Shown: positions 1 through 7,762 of the stretch, in pieces
How the letters are laid out: every line of letters starts with the position of its first letter
Numbering within the stretch: position 1 is the first letter of the stretch
Assembly (NCBI RefSeq): GCF_011067745.1
Contig: NZ_JAAMPJ010000012.1
Span: forward strand, 248,001 to 312,000
DNA from: Lentzea alba
GTDB taxonomy: Bacteria > Actinomycetota > Actinomycetes > Mycobacteriales > Pseudonocardiaceae
Length of the DNA stretch: 64,000 nt
Direction of reading: 5' to 3'
The notes under the pieces: model-generated
Database searches by the model: none
What the model saw: only the letters and a program-made list of their open reading frames with translations
Told to the model about the DNA's origin: nothing
Translations under genes and position numbers: made by a program

Positions 1-1751
1 CCGGTGTCCTGGTTCATCACGAGGACCTTGCGCGCGGCCGTGCGAGCGTCTTCCTTGTCGCGCGTGGTGATCGCGATGTGTTCGTAGAGCTCGATGGTCT
101 TGTTCTTGCCGAAGAGGCCGAGTTCGACGGTGCTGATGCGGAACGACGCTGGTCTCCGCTCGTCCCTCGCGATGTCCTCGAGCGCTTTCGCGGCGGGGGA
201 GGGCGCGAGTGCGTGGGCCTCCCGCAGTACTTTCAGCTGCGCGGGATCCGTGGACTTGTAACTCTTCGCGATGGCGACGAGCAGTCGGCCACCGCTGTCG
301 GTGTCGACCTTGCCGACCCCTCTGGCGGCCAGGATCCGGCGGTCGCGGCTCTTCTTCGGGTTCGCGGCGAAGTCGTGCAGCGCTGTGCTGGGGCCGCCCT
401 GTTCGACGATGTCGGCCGCGGCGTTGAACTGCGTCTCCTCGTCGGGCACCTCGCGGGAGAGCCGGTCGAGGTCCGCGAACCGGCGGGCGGGCACGAGTTT
501 GCCGATCAGGTGCACCGCTGCCCGTCGCACCGGACCGGGGACCTCACGCCGCGTCGGCCAGGCGATCGCGTCCGCCATGCGCAGCGCGGCCTGCGGGTCC
601 ACCTTCCGGATCGTCCTGGCGATCTCCACCGGTGTCGCCTCGTCGGTCGCGGTTTCCGCGAACCGCTCGGCTGTCGTGACGGCCGCTGCCTTGTCGGCTT
701 TCACCAGTGCGGCCAGCAGCCTCAGCCGTGCCTCGTCGGAGATGCCGCCCTCGTCGCCGACCAGCTTCGCCCACAGCGCGAGGTCACCCGTGAGCTCGGC
801 CGCCTCCACGCGCAGATCGCCCATGTCCTGGGCGTCCGCGAGACGTCGGATGGCCACCTCGCCGAGTTCGGTGTCGCGCTGTCCGATCATCTTGGCGACT
901 TCCAGCCGCTCGTACCGGTCCCCGGCGAGTGATTTCGCCAGCAGGCCGAGGTTGTGCTTGCCGCGCACCGGATCGCGTTCGGTCAACTCGTCGACGGCGT
1001 CGAGCCGGCGGAGAGCCCTGCGGGATCGTTGCTGGGCCAGGCTTTCCAGCGCGGCGGCGGTCTGCTGGGGTTCGAGCAGCTCCAGCGCGCCCACCGTCGC
1101 CCGCCACGCTCCGCTCTCCCTGCGGTCCTCGGCGAGGTGCTGCCGCAGGATCTCGACGGTCTTCTCGCGGAGGTCGTCCGCGCTCACCAGGCCGCGGTGC
1201 AGCAGCGCGGCGACGAAGTGCACGTTGGGATCGCAGTGCCTCCGGCTCAGCAGGTCGTTGAGCCGCTTGCGCATCTTGGTCTCCGCGACGGGCCACCACA
1301 GCGCCACTTGGAAGAGCGCTGTCTCGCTGTCCTGCCACGGCCAGGTGGCGTGGGGGCGCAGGAACTTGCGGTGCGGGTGCAGCACGCTCGGTCCGCGCGG
1401 ATGCCGGCGGACCACGTGACACGCGGCGAGGTAGTCCCCGACGCCGTCGGGGACGAACCGGATGCCACCGTCGTGCTCGGCGACCACCCCGCCGTCGGAC
1501 AGCAGGTCGTGCAGCGAGGTGCCCTCCGGGTCGTCAAGCCGATGAGCCGCTGCCGTTCTCGCCAGTGCGGCAGGGAAAGGACGCTCAAGGCACCGGAAGG
1601 CGACCTCTTCGAGGAACGGGCGCGCTTTGCCGTTGAGGAGAGGAGACGCCCCCACCGCCGTGACATGTCGTCCCACAGCCGCTTCCAGCAACGCGATCTG
1701 CCCAGCGGCCGGGCTGTGCTCGTTCCGAGGTGGCTCATCGGCTGTCGTCAC
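1..1751 (-). CDS. Large repeat protein, STAND/NACHT-like C-terminal region (3' end outside window)
   Basis: The frame is open from a GTG at 1751 to the left edge, at least 583 codons, so the C terminus is missing. Near residues 75-110 it reads FVPDGVGDYLAACHVV, like the motif that closes the winged-helix part of NACHT/STAND ATPases (F..EYLAA). After this come many alpha-helical units rich in Leu/Ala with Arg/Asp/Glu spacers, such as LRVEAAELTGDLALW, which look like HEAT-type repeats. No Walker A motif is visible, so no ATPase domain can be claimed; either it is absent or the resemblance is only to the repeat region. An in-frame ATG at 1800 is an alternative start, but the extra 16 residues (MFLACIGSRAHLAWCR) look non-coding. 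Neither start has a clear ribosome-binding site. Function unknown; a sensor or scaffold role is inference. Confidence 0.6.
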   Translation of the reverse strand, partial: MTTADEPPRNEHSPAAGQIALLEAAVGRHVTAVGASPLLNGKARPFLEEVAFRCLERPFPAALARTAAAHRLDDPEGTSLHDLLSDGGVVAEHDGGIRFVPDGVGDYLAACHVVRRHPRGPSVLHPHRKFLRPHATWPWQDSETALFQVALWWPVAETKMRKRLNDLLSRRHCDPNVHFVAALLHRGLVSADDLREKTVEILRQHLAEDRRESGAWRATVGALELLEPQQTAAALESLAQQRSRRALRRLDAVDELTERDPVRGKHNLGLLAKSLAGDRYERLEVAKMIGQRDTELGEVAIRRLADAQDMGDLRVEAAELTGDLALWAKLVGDEGGISDEARLRLLAALVKADKAAAVTTAERFAETATDEATPVEIARTIRKVDPQAALRMADAIAWPTRREVPGPVRRAAVHLIGKLVPARRFADLDRLSREVPDEETQFNAAADIVEQGGPSTALHDFAANPKKSRDRRILAARGVGKVDTDSGGRLLVAIAKSYKSTDPAQLKVLREAHALAPSPAAKALEDIARDERRPASFRISTVELGLFGKNKTIELYEHIAITTRDKEDARTAARKVLVMNQDT

Positions 1752-1828
1752 ACGGCACCATGCTAGGTGCGCCCGCCGATCCAATACAGGCCAAGAACAT
1801 GACAGTTTTTGCCGGGTGTCGCACCGGG

Positions 1829-1859
1829 CCGTCTTTCGTCCACAGTGGACGAAAGACGG
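1829..1859 (-). terminator. Perfect 15-bp inverted repeat, probable terminator of the GntR gene
   Basis: Arms 1829-1843 and 1845-1859 are exact reverse complements around a single A, built on the core GTCCACAGTGGAC. The hairpin lies 91 bases beyond the stop of the leftward regulator gene and before the next leftward gene. There is no T-run after it on the minus strand, so termination is inferred from the stem. An operator for the gene starting at 1751 is the alternative. Confidence 0.45.
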
Positions 1860-1949
1860 GCGTTGCGACTTTCAGAGGCGCTGGAGTGCGAATCGCACAT
1901 CACCGAACACCGAACAGGTCGTAGCACACATCAGGAAGACGGGGCCAGG

Positions 1950-2690
1950 TCAGCCGAAGACGCGACGCTGGATCTCCCGCCGGTAGTCCTCGAGGGTCCG
2001 GTCCACGTGCGCGGCGGCGGCCGCCGCCGCGGCGTCCTCGTCGCCGTCGCGGATCGCCCGGTAGATCGCGGCGTGCTCCTCCACTGCTTCCGCGGTGTGG
2101 CTGCCGACCGCGCCCTGCAGCCCGATGATGTTGGACTGGCGCTGCAGGCGGCGGGCCTCGCGCACCGCCGCGACGAGGAACTGGTTGTGCGAGGCGGTGG
2201 CGACGGCCAGGTGGAACTCCTCGTCACCGCGGTCGAACAGGGCCGCCTGCCCCGTCACGTGCCCGTCCCGGCACAGTTCGGCGGCGACCTCGACGGCACG
2301 CAGTTCGGCGGGGGTGGCGCGGGTCGCGGCGTACCGCGCCGCCGCGACCTCCTGGACCCGGCGGAACTCGAAGAGCATGTAGACGTGGTCGAGGTCGGTC
2401 GGCAGGAAGAAGCCGCCCCACCGCGGGGAACCCAGCACGCCCTCGTCATCGGCCACGTAGAGCCCGCGCCCTTTGTGTGCGCGCACCCGGCCGAGTGCCG
2501 ACAGGATCTTCACCGCTTCCCGCACCACGGTGCGGCTGGTCCCCATCCGTCCGGCCAAGTCGTTCTCGGTCGGCATGCGGTCGCCGGGGCGCAGTTCGAG
2601 CTCGGCGATGAGCTGCAGGATCCGCTCCGCCACCCGTTCGTAACCCGGCCGGTAGGGGGCGGGTGACACGTGCGCGGCTTCGGTGTCCAC
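1950..2690 (-). CDS. FadR-type GntR transcriptional regulator
   Basis: 246 residues, the usual size for FadR-subfamily GntR regulators. The N-terminal winged helix-turn-helix is seen at about residues 13-78 (MPTENDLAGRMGTSRTVVRE is the recognition region). It is followed by an all-helical FCD ligand-binding domain with the metal/ligand-type D..FH...A....N pattern (DEEFHLAVATASHN). The GTG start at 2690 is chosen because AAGGAG lies 8 bases upstream; the frame stays open further upstream but without coding character. The gene is divergent from the GH5 gene, so it may control that enzyme; the effector, probably a sugar acid or carbohydrate-derived acid, is unknown. Confidence 0.88.
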   Translation of the reverse strand: MDTEAAHVSPAPYRPGYERVAERILQLIAELELRPGDRMPTENDLAGRMGTSRTVVREAVKILSALGRVRAHKGRGLYVADDEGVLGSPRWGGFFLPTDLDHVYMLFEFRRVQEVAAARYAATRATPAELRAVEVAAELCRDGHVTGQAALFDRGDEEFHLAVATASHNQFLVAAVREARRLQRQSNIIGLQGAVGSHTAEAVEEHAAIYRAIRDGDEDAAAAAAAAHVDRTLEDYRREIQRRVFG

Positions 2691-2951
2691 CGAGACGGCT
2701 CCTTCATGAGTACGACTTTGTCGTCCGTCGAACCAGAATACATGCGTGTCGAACGAGCAGGAAACGAGCAGGACACGCCATCGAACGAGGTGTCGAAGCT
2801 GGTCAGGGGCTGATCGAGTAGTCGACGCCGGGCCCAAAATGAGCATGCTCATTCTGTTGACGGTCTCTTCGGCTGGCTGCTCTGATGAACCGCCGGGCAC
2901 GGCCCGCACTCGACAGATCACGATGAGCGACACACCTGAGTGGAGCAGCCG
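2691..2951. promoter_or_regulatory. Divergent control region between GntR and GH5 genes with a 16-bp palindrome
   Basis: This 261-base gap separates two divergent genes. It contains the perfect palindrome AATGAGCATGCTCATT at 2838-2853, about 100 bases before the GH5 start, which is a good operator candidate. The region is clearly more AT-rich than the coding DNA around it. No convincing -35/-10 pair was identified. Confidence 0.5.
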
Positions 2952-4391
2952 ATGAGTCGACGGAAAGCGCTTACCGCATTACGGCTACTGGCCTCGGCAC
3001 TGCTGGCCGCCGGCCTGGTGACCAGCATTTCAAGCCCGGCGCGGGCCTCCACGAGTCAGTTCCGTGGAGTGAACTGGGCCGACCAGAGGGACAACTTCGT
3101 CAACGGCGTGCTGTACCCGTCCGGACTCGGCGCCACGGACACCTACTCCTCGGCGGCCGTGGTCGCGGACCGGGTGATCGGCGGGCTGTACTCGATCACC
3201 GGCGCCAACACGGTGCGGATCCCGATCAACGAGCCGACCGTGGCGAACTACTGGGGCACCTACACCGGCGCGCTCGACACCGCGCTCACCAAGGGCAACG
3301 TGATCTTCGCGTACTGGGCGCACACCGGTGGCAGGCCGCCGAACGCGACCGCGTTCAACCGGATGTGGGACGAGGTCATCGCGAAGTACGGCGGAAACCC
3401 GAACGCCTACTTCGAGGTCATCAACGAGCCGCACGGTTACAGCACGGCTGATCTCAACAACATGTACAACGGCTGGCTCGCCAGGTACTCGGGCGTTCCG
3501 CGAGGCAGGGTGATCCTCGACGGCGCCGGTCTCGCCCAGAACGTCGCCGCGGTCGGCGACGACAGCAGGCTGAACGGCACGCTGCTGGCGGTGCACGACT
3601 ACTCGTTCTTCGCCGGCTACGAGAGCGAAACCGAGTGGGGGAACCACATCGCGAGCTACATCGGCCGTCACGCGGATCGCACGATCGCCACGGAGTGGGG
3701 TGGTGCGATGGGACCGGGCACGAAGAACGGCGTGTACTTCGACGCCATCGACTACAGCATCCCCAGCGGGTCGTACATGGCCGACTACGTCCGAGGTGTC
3801 AGTGCGAAACTGCGTGAACTCGGGATGGGCAGCGTGTACTGGCCCGGCTTGCGCGACGGCGACTGGTACAGCATGACGAGCAGGAGCGGCAGCGGCCAGA
3901 ACATCGCGCTGTCGCTGACGAACCCGTCGGGGCTGCGCCAGCTGCGCCACGCCTGGGGTGTGGGCGACGCGGGCAGCACCACGGTGGAGATCCGCAACAT
4001 CGGCACAGGCTGGTACGTCGACGGCCTCGGGCGCACCACCGACTCCGCGGCGGGGCAGGGAACCGGCGGTACCAGTGCGAACCAGCGGTGGATCGTCGAG
4101 AACGCGGGCTCCCACGTCCGGTTCAGGAACGCGGTCACCGGCCTGTACCTCGACGGTGCCGGTCGCTCGTCCAACGGTGCCGAGGTGGGCCAGCGCGCGG
4201 GCACCACCGCCACGAGCCAGCAGTGGACGGTGGTGACCGGCAAGAGCCGGGGCAACGACGTGCGCATCAGGAACCGCGCCACCGGCCTCCACCTGGACGG
4301 CATGGGCCGCACAGCGGCCTCCGCCGCGCTCGGTCAGTGGGCGGACAGCAACAGCGCGAACCAGCAGTGGCGGATCGTCGCCGCCGGTTGA
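2952..4391 (+). CDS. Secreted GH5 glycoside hydrolase with C-terminal ricin-type (CBM13-like) domain
   Basis: 479 residues. Residues 1-33 are a Sec signal peptide (MSRRKALTALRLLAS, cleavage near ARA-ST). The catalytic barrel of about 300 residues carries the clan A signatures FEVINEPHG (acid/base Glu about 159) and ATEWGG (nucleophile Glu about 248), with HDYSF before the nucleophile strand. The family attacks beta-1,4-linked glucans or mannans by a retaining mechanism; the exact substrate cannot be read. Residues from about 340 form three repeats of the YVDGLGR/YLDGAGR/HLDGMGR...QQW type, a ricin-like beta-trefoil that may bind sugar. ATG at 2952 is preferred over GTG 2940 because GGAG lies 6 bases before it. 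Downstream are CebR-type boxes of the next gene. Confidence 0.88.
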   Translation: MSRRKALTALRLLASALLAAGLVTSISSPARASTSQFRGVNWADQRDNFVNGVLYPSGLGATDTYSSAAVVADRVIGGLYSITGANTVRIPINEPTVANYWGTYTGALDTALTKGNVIFAYWAHTGGRPPNATAFNRMWDEVIAKYGGNPNAYFEVINEPHGYSTADLNNMYNGWLARYSGVPRGRVILDGAGLAQNVAAVGDDSRLNGTLLAVHDYSFFAGYESETEWGNHIASYIGRHADRTIATEWGGAMGPGTKNGVYFDAIDYSIPSGSYMADYVRGVSAKLRELGMGSVYWPGLRDGDWYSMTSRSGSGQNIALSLTNPSGLRQLRHAWGVGDAGSTTVEIRNIGTGWYVDGLGRTTDSAAGQGTGGTSANQRWIVENAGSHVRFRNAVTGLYLDGAGRSSNGAEVGQRAGTTATSQQWTVVTGKSRGNDVRIRNRATGLHLDGMGRTAASAALGQWADSNSANQQWRIVAAG

Positions 4392-4429
4392 CGGTTCGCC
4401 GGTCAGCGTTCGTGATCATGCTAAAAGTC

Positions 4430-4443
4430 TGGGAGCGTTCCCA
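4430..4443. promoter_or_regulatory. CebR-type operator, one mismatch
   Basis: TGGGAGCGTTCCCA differs at one base from the TGGGAGCGCTCCCA box bound by the cellobiose-responsive LacI-family repressor CebR in streptomycetes. It lies 162 bases upstream of a perfect copy, an arrangement that would allow looping. Confidence 0.7.
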
Positions 4444-4589
4444 CAATTCCACTCAGGTGGAGCAGTCGCAGCGTCCGACAGGCGATCGCGCATGCGCCAT
4501 GTCGCGGTATGGGCAGCGCTCTTCGGGCTAGCTTCGACTGTGCCACGGGCTCGTTGGCCGTTTAGCAGCGTCGTTACAGTGCCACTCGG

Positions 4590-4607
4590 TCTGGGAGCGC
4601 TCCCAGA
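4590..4607. promoter_or_regulatory. Perfect CebR-type operator
   Basis: TGGGAGCGCTCCCA at 4592-4605 sits inside an 18-bp perfect palindrome, 36 bases before the GH6 cellobiohydrolase start. TTGGCC (4554) and TACAGT (4575) could be a weak promoter just upstream with a 15-base spacer, placing the box near the transcription start. Cellobiose derepression is the established role of this box in Streptomyces; use here is inferred from sequence identity. Confidence 0.82.
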
Positions 4608-4642
4608 GCTGCACAACGTTGACAGACAGGAGATCCGTGGCA

Positions 4643-6367
4643 ATGAAGCTCAACGGACAAAGGCGGTGGGCCGCGGCGGGAGTCGTGGTCGCCACCGCCG
4701 TCGCGACGTTCGGGGTGGCGCTGAGCGCGCCTCCCGCGGGTGCCGCGGCGGGCTGCCGAGTCGACTACACGGCGAACAACTGGGGTGGTGGCGGTTTCGG
4801 TGGCAAGGTGAAGATCACCAACCTCGGTGACGCCCTGTCCTCCTGGACGTTGAAGTTCACCTTCCCCGGGACGCAGAAGGTGTCCCAGGGGTGGAGTGCG
4901 AACTGGTCGCAGTCGGGTGCGAACGTGACCGCGACGAGCATGTCGTGGAACGGCACCCTGGGCACCGGTGCGTCGGCGGAGATCGGTTTCAACGGCAGCT
5001 ACACCGGTTCCGACAACGTGGATCCGGTCTCGTTCACCTTGAACGACACGGTCTGCACCGGCCAGCAGCCGCCGACGACCACGACGACGACCGGCGACCC
5101 GGGACCGGGTCCTGGCAACCGCGTCGACAACCCGTACGTGGACGCGAAGATGTACGTCAACCCGGACTGGTCGGCGAAGGCGGCCGCCGAACCCGGTGGC
5201 AGCAGGGTCGCGAACCAGCCGACCGGTGTGTGGATCGACCGCATCGCGGCGATCACCGGCACCGTCGACTCCCGCGGCATCGCGGGACATCTGGACGAGG
5301 CGGTGCGCCAGGCGGCGGGCTCACCGCTCACGATCCAGTTCGTGATCTACAACCTGCCCGGTCGCGACTGCTCGGCGCTCGCGTCCAACGGTGAGCTCAA
5401 GCCCACCGAGATCGACCGGTACAAGACCGAGTACATCGACCCGATCGCGGCGATCTTCGCCAGGCCCGCGTACAGGGACCTGCGGATCGTCACGACGGTG
5501 GAGATCGACTCGCTGCCGAACCTGATCACCAACGTCTCGCCGCGGCCGACCGCCGTGCCGCAGTGCGACGTGATGAAGGCCAACGGCAACTACATCACCG
5601 GTGTCGGCTACGCGCTCGCGAAGCTCGGCGCGGTGCCCAACGTCTACAACTACCTCGACATCGGCCACCACGGCTGGATCGGCTGGGACGACAACTTCGG
5701 CCCGACGGCCGAGCTGCTGTACCAGGCGGCGAACGCCTCCGGCAGCACCAAGGCGAACGTGCACGGGTTCATCGCCAACACCGCCAACTACGGCGCGGTG
5801 CGCGAGCCCAACTTCACGATCAACGACTCGGTGGACAACAAGTCCGTGCGCGAGTCGAAGTGGGTGGACTGGAACCGTTACGTCGACGAGCTGTCCTACG
5901 CGCAGGCGTTCCGGCAGCGGGCCGTGCAGGCGGGCTTCGACGCCGGCGTCGGCATGCTCATCGACACCAGCCGCAACGGCTGGGGCGGCGCCGCGCGTCC
6001 GGCCGGACCCGGCCCGAGGACGAGTGTGGACGCCTACGTCAACGGCGGCAGGCTGGACCGGCGCATCCACCTCGGCAACTGGTGCAACCAGGCCGGTGCC
6101 GGGCTGGGCGAACGGCCGAAGACCGCACCCGCGACGGGCATCGACGCCTACGTGTGGATGAAGCCGCCGGGTGAGTCCGACGGCGCGAGCAAGGAGATCC
6201 CGAACAACGAGGGCAAGGGCGCCGACAAGATGTGCGACCCGGCCTACACCGGGAACGTGCGCAACGGCAACAACATGTCGGGCGCTCTGCCGGACGCGCC
6301 GTTGTCCGGCAAGTGGTTCTCCGCGCAGTTCCAGGAGCTCATGCGCAACGCCTACCCGGCGCTGTGA
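4643..6367 (+). CDS. Cellobiohydrolase: CBM2 - Thr linker - GH6 exoglucanase
   Basis: 574 residues. After a signal peptide (MKLNGQRRWAAAG to about PAGAAA) comes a CBM2 cellulose-binding domain at about 36-138, starting with CRVDYTANNW and containing GWSANWSQSG. The linker is PPTTTTTTGDPGPGPG. The GH6 catalytic domain follows, with VTTVEIDSLPNL, NYLDIGHHGWIGW, DTSRNGWGG and AYVWMKPPGESDG. These are the conserved loops of the inverting family, and the long insertions fit a tunnel-type cellobiohydrolase rather than the short endoglucanase at 15297. ATG 4643 has AGGAG 10 bases upstream; GTG 4637 (spacer 4) is the alternative. CebR boxes lie upstream and a strong terminator follows. Confidence 0.93.
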   Translation: MKLNGQRRWAAAGVVVATAVATFGVALSAPPAGAAAGCRVDYTANNWGGGGFGGKVKITNLGDALSSWTLKFTFPGTQKVSQGWSANWSQSGANVTATSMSWNGTLGTGASAEIGFNGSYTGSDNVDPVSFTLNDTVCTGQQPPTTTTTTGDPGPGPGNRVDNPYVDAKMYVNPDWSAKAAAEPGGSRVANQPTGVWIDRIAAITGTVDSRGIAGHLDEAVRQAAGSPLTIQFVIYNLPGRDCSALASNGELKPTEIDRYKTEYIDPIAAIFARPAYRDLRIVTTVEIDSLPNLITNVSPRPTAVPQCDVMKANGNYITGVGYALAKLGAVPNVYNYLDIGHHGWIGWDDNFGPTAELLYQAANASGSTKANVHGFIANTANYGAVREPNFTINDSVDNKSVRESKWVDWNRYVDELSYAQAFRQRAVQAGFDAGVGMLIDTSRNGWGGAARPAGPGPRTSVDAYVNGGRLDRRIHLGNWCNQAGAGLGERPKTAPATGIDAYVWMKPPGESDGASKEIPNNEGKGADKMCDPAYTGNVRNGNNMSGALPDAPLSGKWFSAQFQELMRNAYPAL

Positions 6368-6384
6368 CGACTGGTTGCACAACG

Positions 6385-6420
6385 GTAGCGGGCGAGAGGC
6401 AGGAGCCTCTCGCCCGCTAC
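6385..6420. terminator. Bidirectional terminator, 16-bp stem
   Basis: Perfect arms 6385-6400 and 6405-6420 with an AGGA loop lie between the converging GH6 and esterase genes. The stem is almost entirely G-C and has no U-tract on either side, as is common in actinomycetes. Confidence 0.8.
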
Positions 6421-6446
6421 ACCTGTGAACGAGACTTGCCGAAACG

Positions 6447-7733
6447 CTAGGCCTTGGCCCAGCGCTGGTTGGCGCCTCCCTGGCAGGTCGCCACGGTCAC
6501 GGCCGCGCCGTTGTTCGTGCCGCCCGAGGTCAGGCAGAGTCCTGTTTGGACGCTGGTGATGGTGCCGTTGGTGACGTTCCAGTTCTGGTTGGCGCCGCCG
6601 TGGCAGTCCCAGATCTGGACCCTGGTGCCGGAAGACGCGTTGTTCGGGACGTCGAGGCACTTGCCGGTGACCTGGAGGGTCTGGCCGTTCTGGGTGTACT
6701 GCTGGTTGGCGTTGGTGTGGCAGTCCCAGGTGATCATCTGCGTGCCGTTGGCCGTGCCCGCGCCGTTGACGTCGAGGCAACGACCGGAGGCCTCGCCACG
6801 CAGCCGGAACGAGGTCGGGCCGGGAGTCGTGTCGCCGGTGAAGAACTTCCAGACCTCGGTCTTGACCCAGCTGCGGGCACCGCTCTCGCAGCCCGCGCAC
6901 CCGTCCACCGGTCCCTGCTGGTGTCCGCCGTCGAACGGGGCCCAGACGACCGGGTAGCCGGTCCGGCAACCCGAGTAGGTGGTGGTGATGTGCGTGCGGC
7001 TGTTCGGTGCCGGTTCGGGGGCGTTCTGCGGTGTGCAGCCGTTGTTGCGGACCCAGCGGTCGCGTTGGCCGCGTCCCGAGCCGATGTTGTCGTTGATGCC
7101 GTGGATGCCCATGTACGCCACGGGTGCGGTGCCGCCGGCGCACCCGCTGATCTCGCCGGGTGAGGCGATGGCGGCGATGGCGCGGAACATCGTCGGGCGC
7201 GAGCACGCGAGCGAGATGCTCATCGCGCCGCCGTAGCTGAAGCCGAGCGAGAAGCGCTGCGTGGTGTCGACGCAGAGGTCGTTCTCGATCCGGCTGATCA
7301 TGTCGTCGGTGAACCTGACGTCCTCGCCGCCGGAGTTGGCCCAGCCGTTGCCGATGCCCTGCGGTGCCACGAAGATCGCGGAGTTGTTCGCCAGCCGCCG
7401 AAGGCCGTAGTGGGCGTAGACGTCGCCGTCGCTGCCGCCGCCCGCCACCTGGTCCGCGGTGCCGCCCCACCAGTGGAACCCGAAGACCAGCCGGTACTGG
7501 CGGGTGTTGTCGTAGTTGTCCGGGATGCTCAGGATGAAGGAGCGGTTCTTGCCGCTGCTCTGGATGGTCTGGTTGCCGTTGCGCAGCGTGGGAGCCTTGC
7601 CGCAGCCGGGGCTCGCGGCGAGGGCCGCGGGCTCGGAGGGCGGCTGCGCGGTGGCGACGCCGGCGCCGGAGAACGCCAGCGCGGCGGCCACGATCAGCCA
7701 CCACGCCGGACGGGAACTGTTCTTTTGTCGCAT
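6447..7733 (-). CDS. Secreted CE1/PHB-depolymerase-like esterase with ricin-type CBM13
   Basis: 428 residues with signal peptide MRQKNSSRPAWWLIVAAALA. The alpha/beta-hydrolase domain (about 42-310) carries the nucleophile elbow GFSYGG (Ser about 166), an oxyanion region FGFHWWGG, and late FDGGH containing the likely catalytic His. This family includes feruloyl and acetyl-xylan esterases as well as polyhydroxybutyrate depolymerases; the xylan context favours feruloyl esterase. Residues from about 312 form a three-repeat ricin trefoil (GRCLDVNG, GKCLDVPN, GLCLTSGG with QxW). It is paralogous to the next gene upstream but has a CBM13 where that gene has a CBM2. It is the last gene of the leftward xylan operon, 29 bases after its neighbour. 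Confidence 0.88.
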   Translation of the reverse strand: MRQKNSSRPAWWLIVAAALAFSGAGVATAQPPSEPAALAASPGCGKAPTLRNGNQTIQSSGKNRSFILSIPDNYDNTRQYRLVFGFHWWGGTADQVAGGGSDGDVYAHYGLRRLANNSAIFVAPQGIGNGWANSGGEDVRFTDDMISRIENDLCVDTTQRFSLGFSYGGAMSISLACSRPTMFRAIAAIASPGEISGCAGGTAPVAYMGIHGINDNIGSGRGQRDRWVRNNGCTPQNAPEPAPNSRTHITTTYSGCRTGYPVVWAPFDGGHQQGPVDGCAGCESGARSWVKTEVWKFFTGDTTPGPTSFRLRGEASGRCLDVNGAGTANGTQMITWDCHTNANQQYTQNGQTLQVTGKCLDVPNNASSGTRVQIWDCHGGANQNWNVTNGTITSVQTGLCLTSGGTNNGAAVTVATCQGGANQRWAKA

Positions 7734-7762
7734 GGTTTTGTTCGCACTCTCCTCGATGGTGG

